DNA from: Paraburkholderia phenazinium
GTDB lineage: Bacteria; Pseudomonadota; Gammaproteobacteria; Burkholderiales; Burkholderiaceae
NCBI RefSeq assembly: GCF_900100735.1
Contig: NZ_FNCJ01000026.1
Location: 1 to 64,000 of the forward strand
Length of the DNA: 64,000 nt
Reading direction: 5' to 3'
Shown: one piece after another, positions 16,906 through 26,849 of the stretch
How positions within the stretch are numbered: the first letter of the stretch is position 1
Layout of the letters: each line of letters starts with the position of its first letter
Translations under genes and position numbers: made by a program
The notes under the pieces: model-generated
The model's input: only the letters and a program-made list of their open reading frames with translations
The model's database searches: none
What the model was told of the DNA's origin: nothing

Positions 16906-17379
16906 ATGCAACGTATGCAGCGATTTTCAATCGGCCTCGTGGTGTGGGCGCTGAGCCTCGCAGCCGCCGCGCAGCAGCCGATTATCTATCCGGCCAACGG
17001 GCAGAGTCCCCAGAAGCAGAACACCGATACCGCCGAATGCCAACTGTGGGCCAGGCAGACCACAGGGGTTGATCCGGTGGCGATTGCGCAGCACGCTGGA
17101 CAACCCAATGCGCCTCCTCCCCAGGGCGGAGCGATCAAAGGCGCGGCGGGCGGCGCCGCATTGGGCGCAGCAGTAGGGGCGATCGCCGGTAACGCGGGAA
17201 AGGGGGCTGCGATAGGCGCAGTGACAGGGACGGCTGCCGGCGGCCTGCGCCAGCGACGCATGAACCAGGCCGCGGCCGAGCAGCAGCAGGGAGGGCAGCA
17301 ACAGGTCGCGCAGCAGATGTCGACCTTCAACCGGGCGGTTGGGGCTTGCATGACGGGCCGGGGATATACGGTCCAGTAG
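16906..17379 (+). CDS. Glycine-zipper envelope protein
   Basis: A 157-residue protein with a signal peptide (ending AAAAQQ) and a central glycine zipper, residues about 75-112: GGAIKGAAGGAALGAAVGAI, then GKGAAIGAVTGTAAGG. A Gln-rich segment and a final C...GRGYTV motif follow. Glycine-zipper proteins of this YMGG-like type sit in the periplasm or outer membrane and can span membranes as oligomers. It begins 53 bp after the SYLF lipoprotein and is probably cotranscribed with it. Confidence 0.8.
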   Translation: MQRMQRFSIGLVVWALSLAAAAQQPIIYPANGQSPQKQNTDTAECQLWARQTTGVDPVAIAQHAGQPNAPPPQGGAIKGAAGGAALGAAVGAIAGNAGKGAAIGAVTGTAAGGLRQRRMNQAAAEQQQGGQQQVAQQMSTFNRAVGACMTGRGYTVQ

Positions 17380-17430
17380 CCAGAAATTCACGAGACGTGG
17401 TGAAGGAACCGGTCAGCGAGGGATCTGCAC

Positions 17431-17853
17431 ATGGCGACGATACCAGGACGAACGATGTTGGCGACCGTATGGCTCGGCTGCGCAGTGTGTGCAATCTCTG
17501 CGACCTCTGCCTGGGGGACTGACTTCGATGGCAGCAAGCCGCTGCTATGCGCCACTATCGACGCGCACTCGTGCGACCCGGGGCAGGTCTGCCAGAGGGG
17601 CCTCCCCGCGGACCTGGGCGTGCCGCAATTCCTGCGCATCGACTTCGCGAAGAAGACCGTGGTTGGGCCAGCGCGTACGACACCCATCCGCTTCATGGAA
17701 ACGGGCGCGGGGCAGCTTCTGATGCAAGGGACCGAACTCGGCTTTGCGTGGGCGATCGCGCTTGACACGGCGGATGGAACGATGACTCTTTCGCTCGTCA
17801 ATCGTGACGACGCCTATATGTTGTTCGGCGCTTGCACGCCAAATTTGCCGTGA
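17431..17853 (+). CDS. Secreted protein of unknown function
   Basis: A 140-residue protein with a signal peptide (ending SATSAWG). The mature part has five cysteines (CATIDAHSCDPGQVC and one near the end), which suggests disulfides in the periplasm. I recognise no family. The end of the gene lies 11 bp before the RND adaptor start, so it may be the first gene of that transcript or the last of the envelope group. Confidence 0.65.
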   Translation: MATIPGRTMLATVWLGCAVCAISATSAWGTDFDGSKPLLCATIDAHSCDPGQVCQRGLPADLGVPQFLRIDFAKKTVVGPARTTPIRFMETGAGQLLMQGTELGFAWAIALDTADGTMTLSLVNRDDAYMLFGACTPNLP

Positions 17854-17864
17854 CGGGTGATGCC

Positions 17865-19130
17865 ATGAAATGCCTGCCGCTCAATCCCTGGTTGCAACGA
17901 TTCACATCGCGCTCGCCAGTCGATCGAAAAATAGCGATCGCCTTTGCCACTATCGTGCTGTGTGCCGGCTGTGGCAAACCTGCGGCCGTGCCGCCCACCC
18001 CGGCTGTCGAAGTTACCGTTCTCGAGGTCGAACCGCACGATACGCCGGTGGACTTCGAATTCACTGCGCAGACGCAAAGCTCGCGCGAAGTGGAGATCCG
18101 GGCACGCGTCGACGGCTTTCTCGACAAGCGGGTTTATACGGAAGGTCAACTGGTCCACACGGGACAGGTGCTGTTCCTGATGGATCCCAAGCCGTTCGAG
18201 GCGGTGCTGCAAACCGCCAAGGGACAGCTTGCGCAGCAGCAGGCGCGGCTCTATGTGGCCAAAGCGAATCTTGCCCGTGTGATTCCACTGACGCGCCAGA
18301 ATGCCTTGAGCCAAAAGGACCTGGACGACGCGACGGGTAACGAAAAAGAGGCGGAGTCCGCGGTTATCGCTGCACAAGGGCAGGTGCAGACCGCCGAGCT
18401 CAACCTGAGCTACACCACCATCAAATCTCCCCTCACCGGCTTGTCGAGTTTTGCCCGGCAGCAGGACGGCAGTTACGTGACCGCTACCGCTGCGGGCTTA
18501 CTGACCTACGTCTACCAACTCGATCCGATGTGGGTCAACTTCAGCATCTCCGAAAACGAGTTGCTCAGGTACCGCGATCAGATCGAGAAAAAGCAGTTGA
18601 TTTTTCCGGCTAGTAACGAGTTTGAGGTCACCGTCGTGCTGGCGGACGGAACGGTGTTTCCTGATCGCGGACGCATCAATTTCACCAATCCGGCCTTCAA
18701 TACGCAGACCGGCACCTTCCTTGTGCGCGCTTCGTTCGCCAACGCGAAGGGTATGCTGCGCCCGGGGCAATTCGTCAAGGCGCGGGTCTCGGGCGCGATT
18801 CGACCCAATGCGATTCTCGTCCCGCAGCGGGCGGTTCTGCAGGGCGCCAAGAGCCATTTCGTCTGGGTGGTCGACAACGATTCCAAGGCCCATGAACGGG
18901 TGGTGGAAACGGGCGAATGGCACGGTGACGACTGGTTTATTACCGACGGGCTGCAAGCGGGCGATCGGGTCGTCGTGGATGGCGCGATCCGCGTCATTGC
19001 GGACACACCGCTGAAGATAACCGGGGAACCGAAGCCCTCAGACAGCACGCCTGCTGCTGCAACAGTGGCGCCGGGCGGGGAGCCACAGCATCTTGCGGCC
19101 CAGGAGTCTAACCAGGCCGTGTCGAAATAG
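17865..19130 (+). CDS. RND efflux periplasmic adaptor (MexA/AcrA type)
   Basis: A 421-residue membrane-fusion lipoprotein, lipobox VLCAGC near residue 33. It has the biotinyl-lipoyl half-motifs VEIRARVDGFLDKRVYTEGQ and LSYTTIKSPLTGL around an alpha-hairpin (residues about 110-180), then the beta-barrel domain and the membrane-proximal domain (LKIT near the end). It links the inner-membrane pump at 19145 with the outer-membrane channel at 22368. The ATG at 17865 is used; a TTG at 17832 would overlap the preceding gene. The substrate of the pump is not evident. Confidence 0.92.
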   Translation: MKCLPLNPWLQRFTSRSPVDRKIAIAFATIVLCAGCGKPAAVPPTPAVEVTVLEVEPHDTPVDFEFTAQTQSSREVEIRARVDGFLDKRVYTEGQLVHTGQVLFLMDPKPFEAVLQTAKGQLAQQQARLYVAKANLARVIPLTRQNALSQKDLDDATGNEKEAESAVIAAQGQVQTAELNLSYTTIKSPLTGLSSFARQQDGSYVTATAAGLLTYVYQLDPMWVNFSISENELLRYRDQIEKKQLIFPASNEFEVTVVLADGTVFPDRGRINFTNPAFNTQTGTFLVRASFANAKGMLRPGQFVKARVSGAIRPNAILVPQRAVLQGAKSHFVWVVDNDSKAHERVVETGEWHGDDWFITDGLQAGDRVVVDGAIRVIADTPLKITGEPKPSDSTPAAATVAPGGEPQHLAAQESNQAVSK

Positions 19131-19144
19131 GTGGGTGCTCCGAC

Positions 19145-22100
19145 ATGAACATCTCCCACTTCTGCATCGACCGCCCGATCTTTGCGTCGGTCATCTCGAT
19201 CGTCATTACGCTGGGTGGCGCGTTGGCGATGATCGCCCTGCCGATCGCGCAGTACCCCGACATTACACCGCCTCAGATCACGATTTCCGCCACCTACCCA
19301 GGGGCGAGTGCGGACGTGGTGGCAAACAATGTTGCCGCGCCTATCGAGCAGCAGGTGAACGGCGCCGACAACATGATCTATATGAACTCGTCGAGTTCAT
19401 CGACGGGTGTCTATACGCTCAACGCCTTTTTCCAGATCGGCACCAACCCCGAGCTGGCGCAGGTCGATGTGCAGAATCGCGTGAATCTGGCGTTGCCCCA
19501 GTTGCCTTCGTCGGTGCAGTCTCAAGGCATTCAGGTACAGAAGAAGTCATCGGCGTTCATGATGGTCATTGCGATCTATTCGCCAAGTAACCGTTATGAC
19601 GCGACCTATATTGCGAACTACGCCAATATTTATGTGCTCGATGCGCTCAAGCGCATTCCCGGCGCGAACCAGTCGGCGATCTTCGGCACGCCTGACTACG
19701 CGATGCGTATCTGGCTCAAGCCGGATCGCATGGCGCAGTTAGGGGTGACGGCGGCGGACGTGCAGAGGGCGGTGGCCAATCAGAACCAGCAATTTGCGGT
19801 TGGACGCATTGGACAGTCGCCAACAGGCACGCCGGTCGAGCAGTCATTTGCCGTCACCACCACCGGACGGTTGACCGACCCGGCAGAGTTCGAAAACATC
19901 ATTATTCGCGCCGCCAATGGCGACGCGGCCATTGTGCGGCTCAAAGACGTCGGCCGCGCCGAACTCGGGCAGAAGGATTACTCGATCCGCAGCCGGTTCC
20001 AGGGTAAGCCCGCCACGGTAATCGCGGTGTACCAGCAACCGGGTGCGAATGCACTGGATGTGTCGAAGCAGGTGCACGCCACGCTCACCGCGATGAGGAA
20101 GCAGTTCCCGACCGGGATCGACTACGACATCGCGATGGATACGACGGACTTCACCCGGGCGTCGATTTCGGACGTGATCCACACCTTCTTCGAAGCCCTG
20201 GTGCTGGTCGTGATCGTCGTGTACGTGTTTCTGCAGAGCTTTCGCGCGACGCTGATTCCGGTGCTCGCGGTGCCGGTATCGATCGTCGGTACATTCATGG
20301 GTATGCTGGCCCTTGGCTTCTCCATCAACATGCTGACGCTGTTCGGCATGGTGTTGGCAATCGGCATCGTGGTGGACGACGCCATCGTGGTGATCGAGAA
20401 CGTCGAGCGCAACATGAGCGTCCACAAGCTCAGTCCAAAGGACGCGGCCAAGCGCGCCATGGACGAAGTATCGGGGCCGGTAGTCGCGATCGTACTCGTA
20501 CTGTGCGCCGTCTTCGTGCCGGTGGCGTTTCTCGGTGGCATCACGGGACAACTGTACAAGCAGTTCGCGATCACAATCGCGATCTCGGTGGTGTTGTCAG
20601 GGGTGGTCGCACTCACGTTGTCGCCGGCATTGGCTGCCTTGCTGCTCAAGCCGGGACACCATGAGAAGCGCGGCTTCTTCCGTTGGTTCGACAATTCGTT
20701 CGCGCGCATGACGACCGGCTATTCGAACATGGTCAAGCTGGTCATCAAGCGTTTCGGGGTGGCGTTGTTCCTGTTTGCCGGCATGATCGCGCTGGCGGTC
20801 GTCATGATGCGGACGATTCCCACCTCCTTTCTGCCGCCGGAGGACCAGGGCTACCTGCTCGGCGCGGTCATCATGCCGGACGCCGCGAGTCTTGACCGTA
20901 CCGGCGACGTATCGCAGAAGGTCACCGACTACTTCCTGAAGCAGCCCGCCGTTAGCAGCGTGACGACAGTCGACGGTTACAGCCTGCTCGACAGCCAGAA
21001 CAAGAATAATGCCGGCACATTTTTTATCGGCTTCAAAAGCTTTGACGAACGCTACAAATTTGCCAATATCCGCACGCAAAATGCGCGAGCGGTGATCGTC
21101 GACGCCTATGAGACCCTCTCGAAGGTCAAGGAAGGGATCATTCTGCCGGTCAATCCCCCATCCATTCCGGGCCTTGGAACAACCGGCGGTACGGAGGTGT
21201 GGATCCAGGCCCAGGGCGATGCGACCATCGGTCAGCTCGCCCAGACCGTGGAGGATTTTATCGCCAAGGCCAAGGAGCGGCCGGAACTCGGACGCGTCAC
21301 CTCAACCTTCAATGCGTCGGCACAGCAGTTGCTGGTCGACGTGGACCGCGACAAATCCGAGACGCTCGGCGTGCCGATCGAGGACGTGTATAGCGCGATG
21401 CAGACCATGTTCGGCTCGCTTTACGTATCCCAGTTCAATCGTTCGAGCCGCCTGTGGCAGGTGATCCTGCAAGCCGAGCCGTCGTACCGGCTCTCGCCTG
21501 CGGATCTCGATCAGATCTACGTGCGCAGCAAAACCGACAATATGGTGCCGCTCAAAGCGGTAGTGACCTCGAAGTACGTCACGGGCCCGGATCTGATCAC
21601 ACGGTTCAACAATTTTCCGGCAGTGAAACTCACGGTAAATGCTGCACCGGGGCGCAGTTCCGGTGAGGTCATTGGCGCGATTGAAGAAGTGGGTAACGAG
21701 GTGCTGCCGTCCGGCTATAACCTGGGATGGAGTGGTGAGGCCTACGAGGCCAGACAGTCGGGCGGCACCTCGGGGCTGGTGTTCGTCTTCGGCCTGATCA
21801 TGGTGTTCCTGATCCTCGCTGCCCAATATGAGAAGTGGAGCCTGCCGTTCGGCGTGCTGATGGCGGTGCCGTTCGCGCTGTTCGGCGCCTTGCTTGCCAT
21901 CTTGCTGCGTGGGCTCGAAAACGACGTCTACTTCCAGATCGGCCTGACGATGCTGGTTGCGCTTGCGGCGAAGAACGCGATTCTGATTTTCGAGTTTGCG
22001 GTGCTGAATCGCGAATCGGGCGAGTCCGTGTACGACGCCGCCATTTCGGCGGCCAGCGAGCGGCTGCGCCCGATCGTCATGACCTCGCTCGCCTTCATCC

Positions 22101-22366
22101 TGGGTTGCGTGCCGCTCGCGATCGCGCTCGGTGCCTCCGCCAATAGCCGACATTCGATCGGCACGGGGGTGATCGGTGGGATGCTCGGCGCAACCGTGAT
22201 TGCGGTGTTCTTCATTCCGATGTTCTTCTACGTGCTCGAGACGATGTCCGAAAAGAGCGGCGGCAAGAAGACGCCAGGGCCGAGCGGTGACGAACCACCG
22301 CATGACCTTGACGCGGGCCCCGGAGGCCCGACCGTCAAGCCGTTGGCCCGACGCGAGGACGACTGA
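19145..22366 (+). CDS. RND multidrug efflux permease (HAE1 family)
   Basis: A 1073-residue inner-membrane proton/drug antiporter of the AcrB/MexB class. It starts with ISHFCIDRPIFASVISIVI and contains the periplasmic pore motif, the TM4 block GIVVDDAIVVIENVER with its coupling aspartates, and the second-half AKNAILIFEFA segment. The usual twelve-helix plan is indicated by the two hydrophobic halves at about 335-560 and 870-1040. It starts 14 bp after the adaptor and ends 1 bp before the channel gene, so the three form an operon. The C-terminal tail after residue 1045 is Gly/Pro-rich and hydrophilic. Confidence 0.95.
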   Translation: MNISHFCIDRPIFASVISIVITLGGALAMIALPIAQYPDITPPQITISATYPGASADVVANNVAAPIEQQVNGADNMIYMNSSSSSTGVYTLNAFFQIGTNPELAQVDVQNRVNLALPQLPSSVQSQGIQVQKKSSAFMMVIAIYSPSNRYDATYIANYANIYVLDALKRIPGANQSAIFGTPDYAMRIWLKPDRMAQLGVTAADVQRAVANQNQQFAVGRIGQSPTGTPVEQSFAVTTTGRLTDPAEFENIIIRAANGDAAIVRLKDVGRAELGQKDYSIRSRFQGKPATVIAVYQQPGANALDVSKQVHATLTAMRKQFPTGIDYDIAMDTTDFTRASISDVIHTFFEALVLVVIVVYVFLQSFRATLIPVLAVPVSIVGTFMGMLALGFSINMLTLFGMVLAIGIVVDDAIVVIENVERNMSVHKLSPKDAAKRAMDEVSGPVVAIVLVLCAVFVPVAFLGGITGQLYKQFAITIAISVVLSGVVALTLSPALAALLLKPGHHEKRGFFRWFDNSFARMTTGYSNMVKLVIKRFGVALFLFAGMIALAVVMMRTIPTSFLPPEDQGYLLGAVIMPDAASLDRTGDVSQKVTDYFLKQPAVSSVTTVDGYSLLDSQNKNNAGTFFIGFKSFDERYKFANIRTQNARAVIVDAYETLSKVKEGIILPVNPPSIPGLGTTGGTEVWIQAQGDATIGQLAQTVEDFIAKAKERPELGRVTSTFNASAQQLLVDVDRDKSETLGVPIEDVYSAMQTMFGSLYVSQFNRSSRLWQVILQAEPSYRLSPADLDQIYVRSKTDNMVPLKAVVTSKYVTGPDLITRFNNFPAVKLTVNAAPGRSSGEVIGAIEEVGNEVLPSGYNLGWSGEAYEARQSGGTSGLVFVFGLIMVFLILAAQYEKWSLPFGVLMAVPFALFGALLAILLRGLENDVYFQIGLTMLVALAAKNAILIFEFAVLNRESGESVYDAAISAASERLRPIVMTSLAFILGCVPLAIALGASANSRHSIGTGVIGGMLGATVIAVFFIPMFFYVLETMSEKSGGKKTPGPSGDEPPHDLDAGPGGPTVKPLARREDD

Positions 22367-22367
22367 C

Positions 22368-23912
22368 ATGCGCCGCGCTGCGTTCTTGCCACTGCTGGTA
22401 CCGGTCGTGCTGGGATTGGGCGGCTGTCTGCTCGGCCCCAACTATGTGCGCCCCACCGTCGAGATACCGGCCAACTACCGCTTCAGTTCAGCAGAGGCTG
22501 CCGACGTGGCCAACACGGCGTGGTGGGAGCAGTTCCAGGATCCGGTGCTGAACGATCTGATTGCTGAGGCGCTGGCCAATAACAAGGACGTGAAGGTCGC
22601 CGCTGCGCGTGTGGATCAGTTTTTGGGTCAATTTGTCACGACCCGTTCGGGACTGTTTCCCCAACTGAGTGCGGGCTTCGACGCAGCGCGCCAGCGTGCG
22701 TCGCAAGATGGCGCGGTGCCGTTGCCGGCGGGCGTTTCGCCCATCTACAACCAGTTCCAGCCGACGCTGTCGGCCGCATGGGAAATCGACGTGTTCGGCA
22801 GGGTGCGGCGTGAGACAGAATCTGCGCGCGCCGCCCTGCTGGCGACCGAGGAGGGCCGCCGCGCGACCATCTTGTCGCTGGTGGCCTCGGTCGCGACGGC
22901 CTACATCAACCTGCGCGACCTCGATCAGCAGCTTGTGATTGCGAAGGAGACCACCTCCAGCCGGGCGGAATCGGTGCACGTGTTTACGCTGCGTTTCGGC
23001 GGTGGCGACGTCTCGCAAATGGAGCTCTCGCAGAGCCAGTCGGAATACGAGGCATCGCTTGCCACGATTCCGCAGCTCGAGGTGCAGATCGCGCAGCAGG
23101 AAGACGCGCTCTCGGTGTTGCTCGGTCGCAATCCGGGCGACATTCTGCGCGGGCGGCAAGTCTCCGATCTGGCGATCCCGGCTGTGCCGGCGGGCTTGCC
23201 ATCGGATCTGCTCGAACGCCGCCCGGACGTACTGCAGGCCGAGCAGAACCTCGTGGCCGCGAACGCGTTGATCGGTGCGGCTCGTGCGCTGTATTTCCCA
23301 TCGATCTCATTGACAGGGTTATTCGGTTCGGTGAGCACCGACTTCTCGAAGCTGTTCACGGGGCCAGCGCGGGTCTGGGCGTTTGCCGGTTCGGTGAGCG
23401 TGCCGATTTTCACCGCCGGCAGCATCAGCGGGCAGGTCAAGCAGGCGGAAGCACAGCAACAGCAGGCGCTGTTCCAGTACCAGGAATCCATCCAGACAGC
23501 CTTCCAGGAAGTCGACGATGCGCTCATCGCGCTGCAGAAGTCGCGCGAGCAGCTCGTCGTTTTAGGCCGTGAGGTCGACTCGCTCCGTACATACGCGCGG
23601 CTGGCACGACTGCGTTTCGAGGGCGGTTATACGAGCTACATCGAAGTGCTGGATGCCGAGCGCAGTCTCTTCAACGCCCAACTCAGCTATACGCAGACCA
23701 ATGGCCTCGTGTACGAGTCGGTGGTGGCGCTTTACAAGGCGATGGGCGGTGGCTGGGTGGTGACGGCCGAGCAGATGACGCATAAGGACGCGCCGCCGCA
23801 AGGAGGGCAACAAGGTGGGCAGCAGGGCGATCAGCACGGTGCGATCGAGCCCAGGGCCGAACCCAAGGTTGGCCCCAAAGCGGAACAATCGGTTGCGGGG
23901 CTGCCGAAATGA
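22368..23912 (+). CDS. NodT-family outer-membrane efflux lipoprotein
   Basis: A 514-residue outer-membrane channel of the OprM/NodT family. It has a lipobox (LGLGGC) at residue 20, followed by LLGPNYVRP and two outer-membrane-efflux repeats (about 70-265 and 285-455) with the conserved RRPDV and YFPSISLTG segments. The last 50 residues are Gly/Gln-rich and are probably disordered. Its last codons overlap the start of pqiA by 4 bp, which couples the two translationally. It completes the RND pump. Confidence 0.93.
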   Translation: MRRAAFLPLLVPVVLGLGGCLLGPNYVRPTVEIPANYRFSSAEAADVANTAWWEQFQDPVLNDLIAEALANNKDVKVAAARVDQFLGQFVTTRSGLFPQLSAGFDAARQRASQDGAVPLPAGVSPIYNQFQPTLSAAWEIDVFGRVRRETESARAALLATEEGRRATILSLVASVATAYINLRDLDQQLVIAKETTSSRAESVHVFTLRFGGGDVSQMELSQSQSEYEASLATIPQLEVQIAQQEDALSVLLGRNPGDILRGRQVSDLAIPAVPAGLPSDLLERRPDVLQAEQNLVAANALIGAARALYFPSISLTGLFGSVSTDFSKLFTGPARVWAFAGSVSVPIFTAGSISGQVKQAEAQQQQALFQYQESIQTAFQEVDDALIALQKSREQLVVLGREVDSLRTYARLARLRFEGGYTSYIEVLDAERSLFNAQLSYTQTNGLVYESVVALYKAMGGGWVVTAEQMTHKDAPPQGGQQGGQQGDQHGAIEPRAEPKVGPKAEQSVAGLPK

Positions 23913-25219
23913 ACGCCACGAGTAGCGAGACGAACGTGACAACGCCCAATGGACGCCTGATAGCCTGTCACGAATGCGATCTGTTGCAGCGCGAGTTGCC
24001 GCTGCCGCCTAACGGTGTGTTGCGCTGTTGCCGATGCAATGCCGAATTGTCCCGCAGCCATCCGAACAGCCTCGATCGCGCGCTGGCTTTTACGCTCGCC
24101 TCGATGGTCCTGTTTGTGGTCGGCAATGCGTTTCCGATCGTGGGTCTGCAGGTCAATGGGACGCTGGTCGAGACGACCTTGCTCGGCGCGGCGCGTGTGC
24201 TTTACGACGATGGCATGTGGCCGTTAGCCGGGCTTGTGTTGGCGACAACCTTTGTGATGCCTGTGCTGCAAATGGCCAGCATGACCTACCTGTTACTGCC
24301 GTTGCGGGTTGGCCGCGCGCCATACCGCACCGACCTGGTGTTTCGCCTCCTGCAACTGGCGCGCCCATGGGGGATGACTGAAGTATTGATCCTCGGCATG
24401 CTGGTCGCGCTGGTCAAGCTGGCCCACATTGCGAGCGTGGTGCCAGGTACGGCGCTCTGGTCGTTCGGCGCGCTCATGCTATTGCTCGCTGCCGCAAGCG
24501 CGGCATTCGATTCACAGGAAGTCTGGGCGCGCACGCGCGCGGCCCAAGCGGGGGGCAAGCCTGTTTTCCCCGAAAGAAGCATACCTGTGACACCCGATGC
24601 ATCTACAGCCATGGCCAGCGGTCTGGCTACCTGCCACAGTTGCGGGCTGCTTATGAGGTTCGCGGCGGATCGGCACGATGCGGTCTGCCCGCGCTGCGGT
24701 GGACACGTTCACACGCGCAAGCCCAACAGCATCTCGCGGACGTGGGCGTTTCTGCTCGCCGCAATGGTTCTCTACATACCGGCCAATCTGCTGCCGGTCA
24801 TGAATACCAGTTCGCTGTTCGGCAGCGAAAAGGACACCATCATGAGCGGTGTGGTCTACCTGTGGACCTCCGGCTCATGGCCGCTCGCTATTGTGGTGTT
24901 TATCGCGAGCGTGGCGGTGCCGATGCTCAAGATTCTCGCGCTGGTGTTTCTGGTGGTGTGCGCTCAGAGCCGCTCGAGCTGGGTCCCGCAACAGCGAGCA
25001 CGCATCTACCGGCTGGTGGAACTGGTTGGGCGCTGGTCGATGCTCGATATCTACGTCATCACGATTCTGGTCGCGCTGGTGCAGTTCCAGGGGCTCGCGA
25101 CGATTCAGGCGGGGCCCGCTGCGATTGCCTTCGGTTCGGTCGTCGTACTGACGATGTTCGCCGCTATGTCGTTTGACCCGCGCCTGATCTGGGACAAGGC
25201 GGAGACAACTCATGGCTAG
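23909..25219 (+). CDS. pqiA: Paraquat-inducible protein A (two-domain PqiA)
   Basis: A 436-residue inner-membrane protein made of two similar halves. Each begins with paired zinc-ribbon cysteines (CHECDLLQ...CCRC near 20-46; CHSCGLL...CPRCGG near 243-268) and continues with four hydrophobic helices. This is the full PqiA plan; PqiA partners PqiB in lipid transport between the inner and outer membranes. The start overlaps the NodT gene by 4 bp and the end overlaps pqiB by 8 bp, so pqiABC is welded to the RND operon. The link is unusual and may mean joint control of efflux and envelope lipid repair. Confidence 0.93.
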   Translation: MNATSSETNVTTPNGRLIACHECDLLQRELPLPPNGVLRCCRCNAELSRSHPNSLDRALAFTLASMVLFVVGNAFPIVGLQVNGTLVETTLLGAARVLYDDGMWPLAGLVLATTFVMPVLQMASMTYLLLPLRVGRAPYRTDLVFRLLQLARPWGMTEVLILGMLVALVKLAHIASVVPGTALWSFGALMLLLAAASAAFDSQEVWARTRAAQAGGKPVFPERSIPVTPDASTAMASGLATCHSCGLLMRFAADRHDAVCPRCGGHVHTRKPNSISRTWAFLLAAMVLYIPANLLPVMNTSSLFGSEKDTIMSGVVYLWTSGSWPLAIVVFIASVAVPMLKILALVFLVVCAQSRSSWVPQQRARIYRLVELVGRWSMLDIYVITILVALVQFQGLATIQAGPAAIAFGSVVVLTMFAAMSFDPRLIWDKAETTHG

Positions 25220-26849
25220 ACCTCCTGAGCGGCCCGATCAGCCAGACGTTCCTGAGGCGCTCGTTACACCGCGCTCGCGCTGGCGCTTGCAACTGGTCTG
25301 GCTGGTGCCGCTGATCGCGGTGCTGATAGGTGGCTGGCTTGCCGTCAAGGCGGTGCTGGAGAAGGGGCCGACGATCACCATCAGCTTCGTGACTGGCGAA
25401 GGCCTGGAAGCCGGTAAGACCAAGATCAAGTTCAAGAACGTGGACATTGGCGTGGTCAAGGCGGTGACCTTGTCGCGCGATCATACACGCGTCGTGGCTA
25501 CCGCCGAACTCGCCAAAGACGCCTCGGACATGCTGGTGGACGATACGCGCTTCTGGGTCGTGCGTCCGCGTATTTCCGGCGGCACGGTTTCGGGTATCGG
25601 CACGTTGTTGTCCGGCTCGTTCATTGGTATGGACATCGGCAATTCGACGAAGTCGCGCAGCGACTTCGTCGGACTCGAGGCGCCGCCGGTTTTTGCCAGC
25701 GGAGTGCCAGGACGGGAGTTTGTGCTCAAGGGCGACGATATGGGCTCGCTCGATGTCGGCTCGCCGGTGTTCTTCAGACGCCTGCAAGTCGGGCAGGTCA
25801 CGTCGTATCGGCTCGACGATGACGGCAAGGGCGTGACAATGCACGTCTTTATCAACGCTCCCTACGACAAGTACGTCAAAGACAATTCGCGCTTCTGGCA
25901 GGCGAGCGGTGTCGACGTCTCGCTGGATACCAATGGCATCAAGGTCAACACGCAATCGCTGGTGGCCATCCTGATCGGCGGCCTGGCATTCCAGACGCCG
26001 GATGAAGCGAACGCTCAACCCGATCAACCCGAGGCTGCGGTACAGACGGAATTCACGCTGTTCCGGGACCGCGGCGAGGCGATGAAGCGCCACGACAATA
26101 TTGTCGATACCTACGTGTTCAATTTCAACGAGTCCGTCCGAGGCCTGGCGGTCGGTGCGCCGCTCGATTTTCGCGGCATCGTGGTGGGCGAGGTATCGGC
26201 GATCTATACCCGCTTCGATCCTGTCACCCAGCGTTTCAGTATTCCGGTTGAGGTACGCCTCTATCCGGAGCGCTTCACGTCGCGATTCAAGTCGGGCGGA
26301 GGCGGAGGGCGACTCACTTCGGATCTCGCAAGTCGACGCCAATTGACGGACCAACTGGTCGCGCACGGTTTGCGTGGACAGTTGAAAACCGGCAATCTGC
26401 TGACCGGGCAGTTGTATGTTGCCCTCGATTTCTTCCCCAACGCGCAGAAGGCGAACGTGGACTGGAGCGCCAACCCACCGGAACTGCCTACTGTGCCGGG
26501 TGGACTGCAATCGCTGCAGGATTCGATCACAACCCTGGTCGCGAAGCTCAACAAGATTCCATTCGAGGGTATCGGCAACAATGCCCAAAAGACGCTGGCC
26601 GACGCGGATCTGCTCCTCAAGCAGTTGAGTACGGAGGTCCTGCCGCAGGCCCACGACACCATGGCTGCCGCCCAGAGCGCGCTCAGTTCGGCGAACTCCG
26701 CACTCCAGCCTGACTCGTCGCTTTCGCAGAGTACCGCCGATGCCATGCGCGAACTCACGCGGACCGCGGCGGCCTTCCGCACTTTGGCGGACTACCTCGA
26801 ACGTCATCCAGAGGCGCTGATCCGCGGCAAGCCGGAGGATAAAAAGTGA
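25212..26849 (+). CDS. pqiB: MCE-domain lipid transport protein PqiB
   Basis: A 545-residue protein with one N-terminal membrane anchor (LQLVWLVPLIAVLIGGWLA) and repeated MCE/MlaD domains: ISFVTGEGLEAGKTKIKFKN near residue 58, DVGSPVFFRRLQVG near 180 and VGAPLDFRGIVVGEV near 315. PqiB hexamers form a periplasmic tube for phospholipids. The C-terminal 80 residues form a helical tail (MAAAQSALSSANSALQPDSS). It overlaps pqiA and pqiC, as expected for a coupled operon. Confidence 0.93.
   Translation: MARPPERPDQPDVPEALVTPRSRWRLQLVWLVPLIAVLIGGWLAVKAVLEKGPTITISFVTGEGLEAGKTKIKFKNVDIGVVKAVTLSRDHTRVVATAELAKDASDMLVDDTRFWVVRPRISGGTVSGIGTLLSGSFIGMDIGNSTKSRSDFVGLEAPPVFASGVPGREFVLKGDDMGSLDVGSPVFFRRLQVGQVTSYRLDDDGKGVTMHVFINAPYDKYVKDNSRFWQASGVDVSLDTNGIKVNTQSLVAILIGGLAFQTPDEANAQPDQPEAAVQTEFTLFRDRGEAMKRHDNIVDTYVFNFNESVRGLAVGAPLDFRGIVVGEVSAIYTRFDPVTQRFSIPVEVRLYPERFTSRFKSGGGGGRLTSDLASRRQLTDQLVAHGLRGQLKTGNLLTGQLYVALDFFPNAQKANVDWSANPPELPTVPGGLQSLQDSITTLVAKLNKIPFEGIGNNAQKTLADADLLLKQLSTEVLPQAHDTMAAAQSALSSANSALQPDSSLSQSTADAMRELTRTAAAFRTLADYLERHPEALIRGKPEDKK

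Noticed and set aside
21302..22441. 379-codon reverse frame opposite the RND permease
   Set aside because: Shadow of a well-supported permease gene.
25164..26807. 547-codon reverse frame opposite pqiB
   Set aside because: It is the antisense shadow of a clear MCE-domain gene. Arg/His-rich composition is typical of such shadows.
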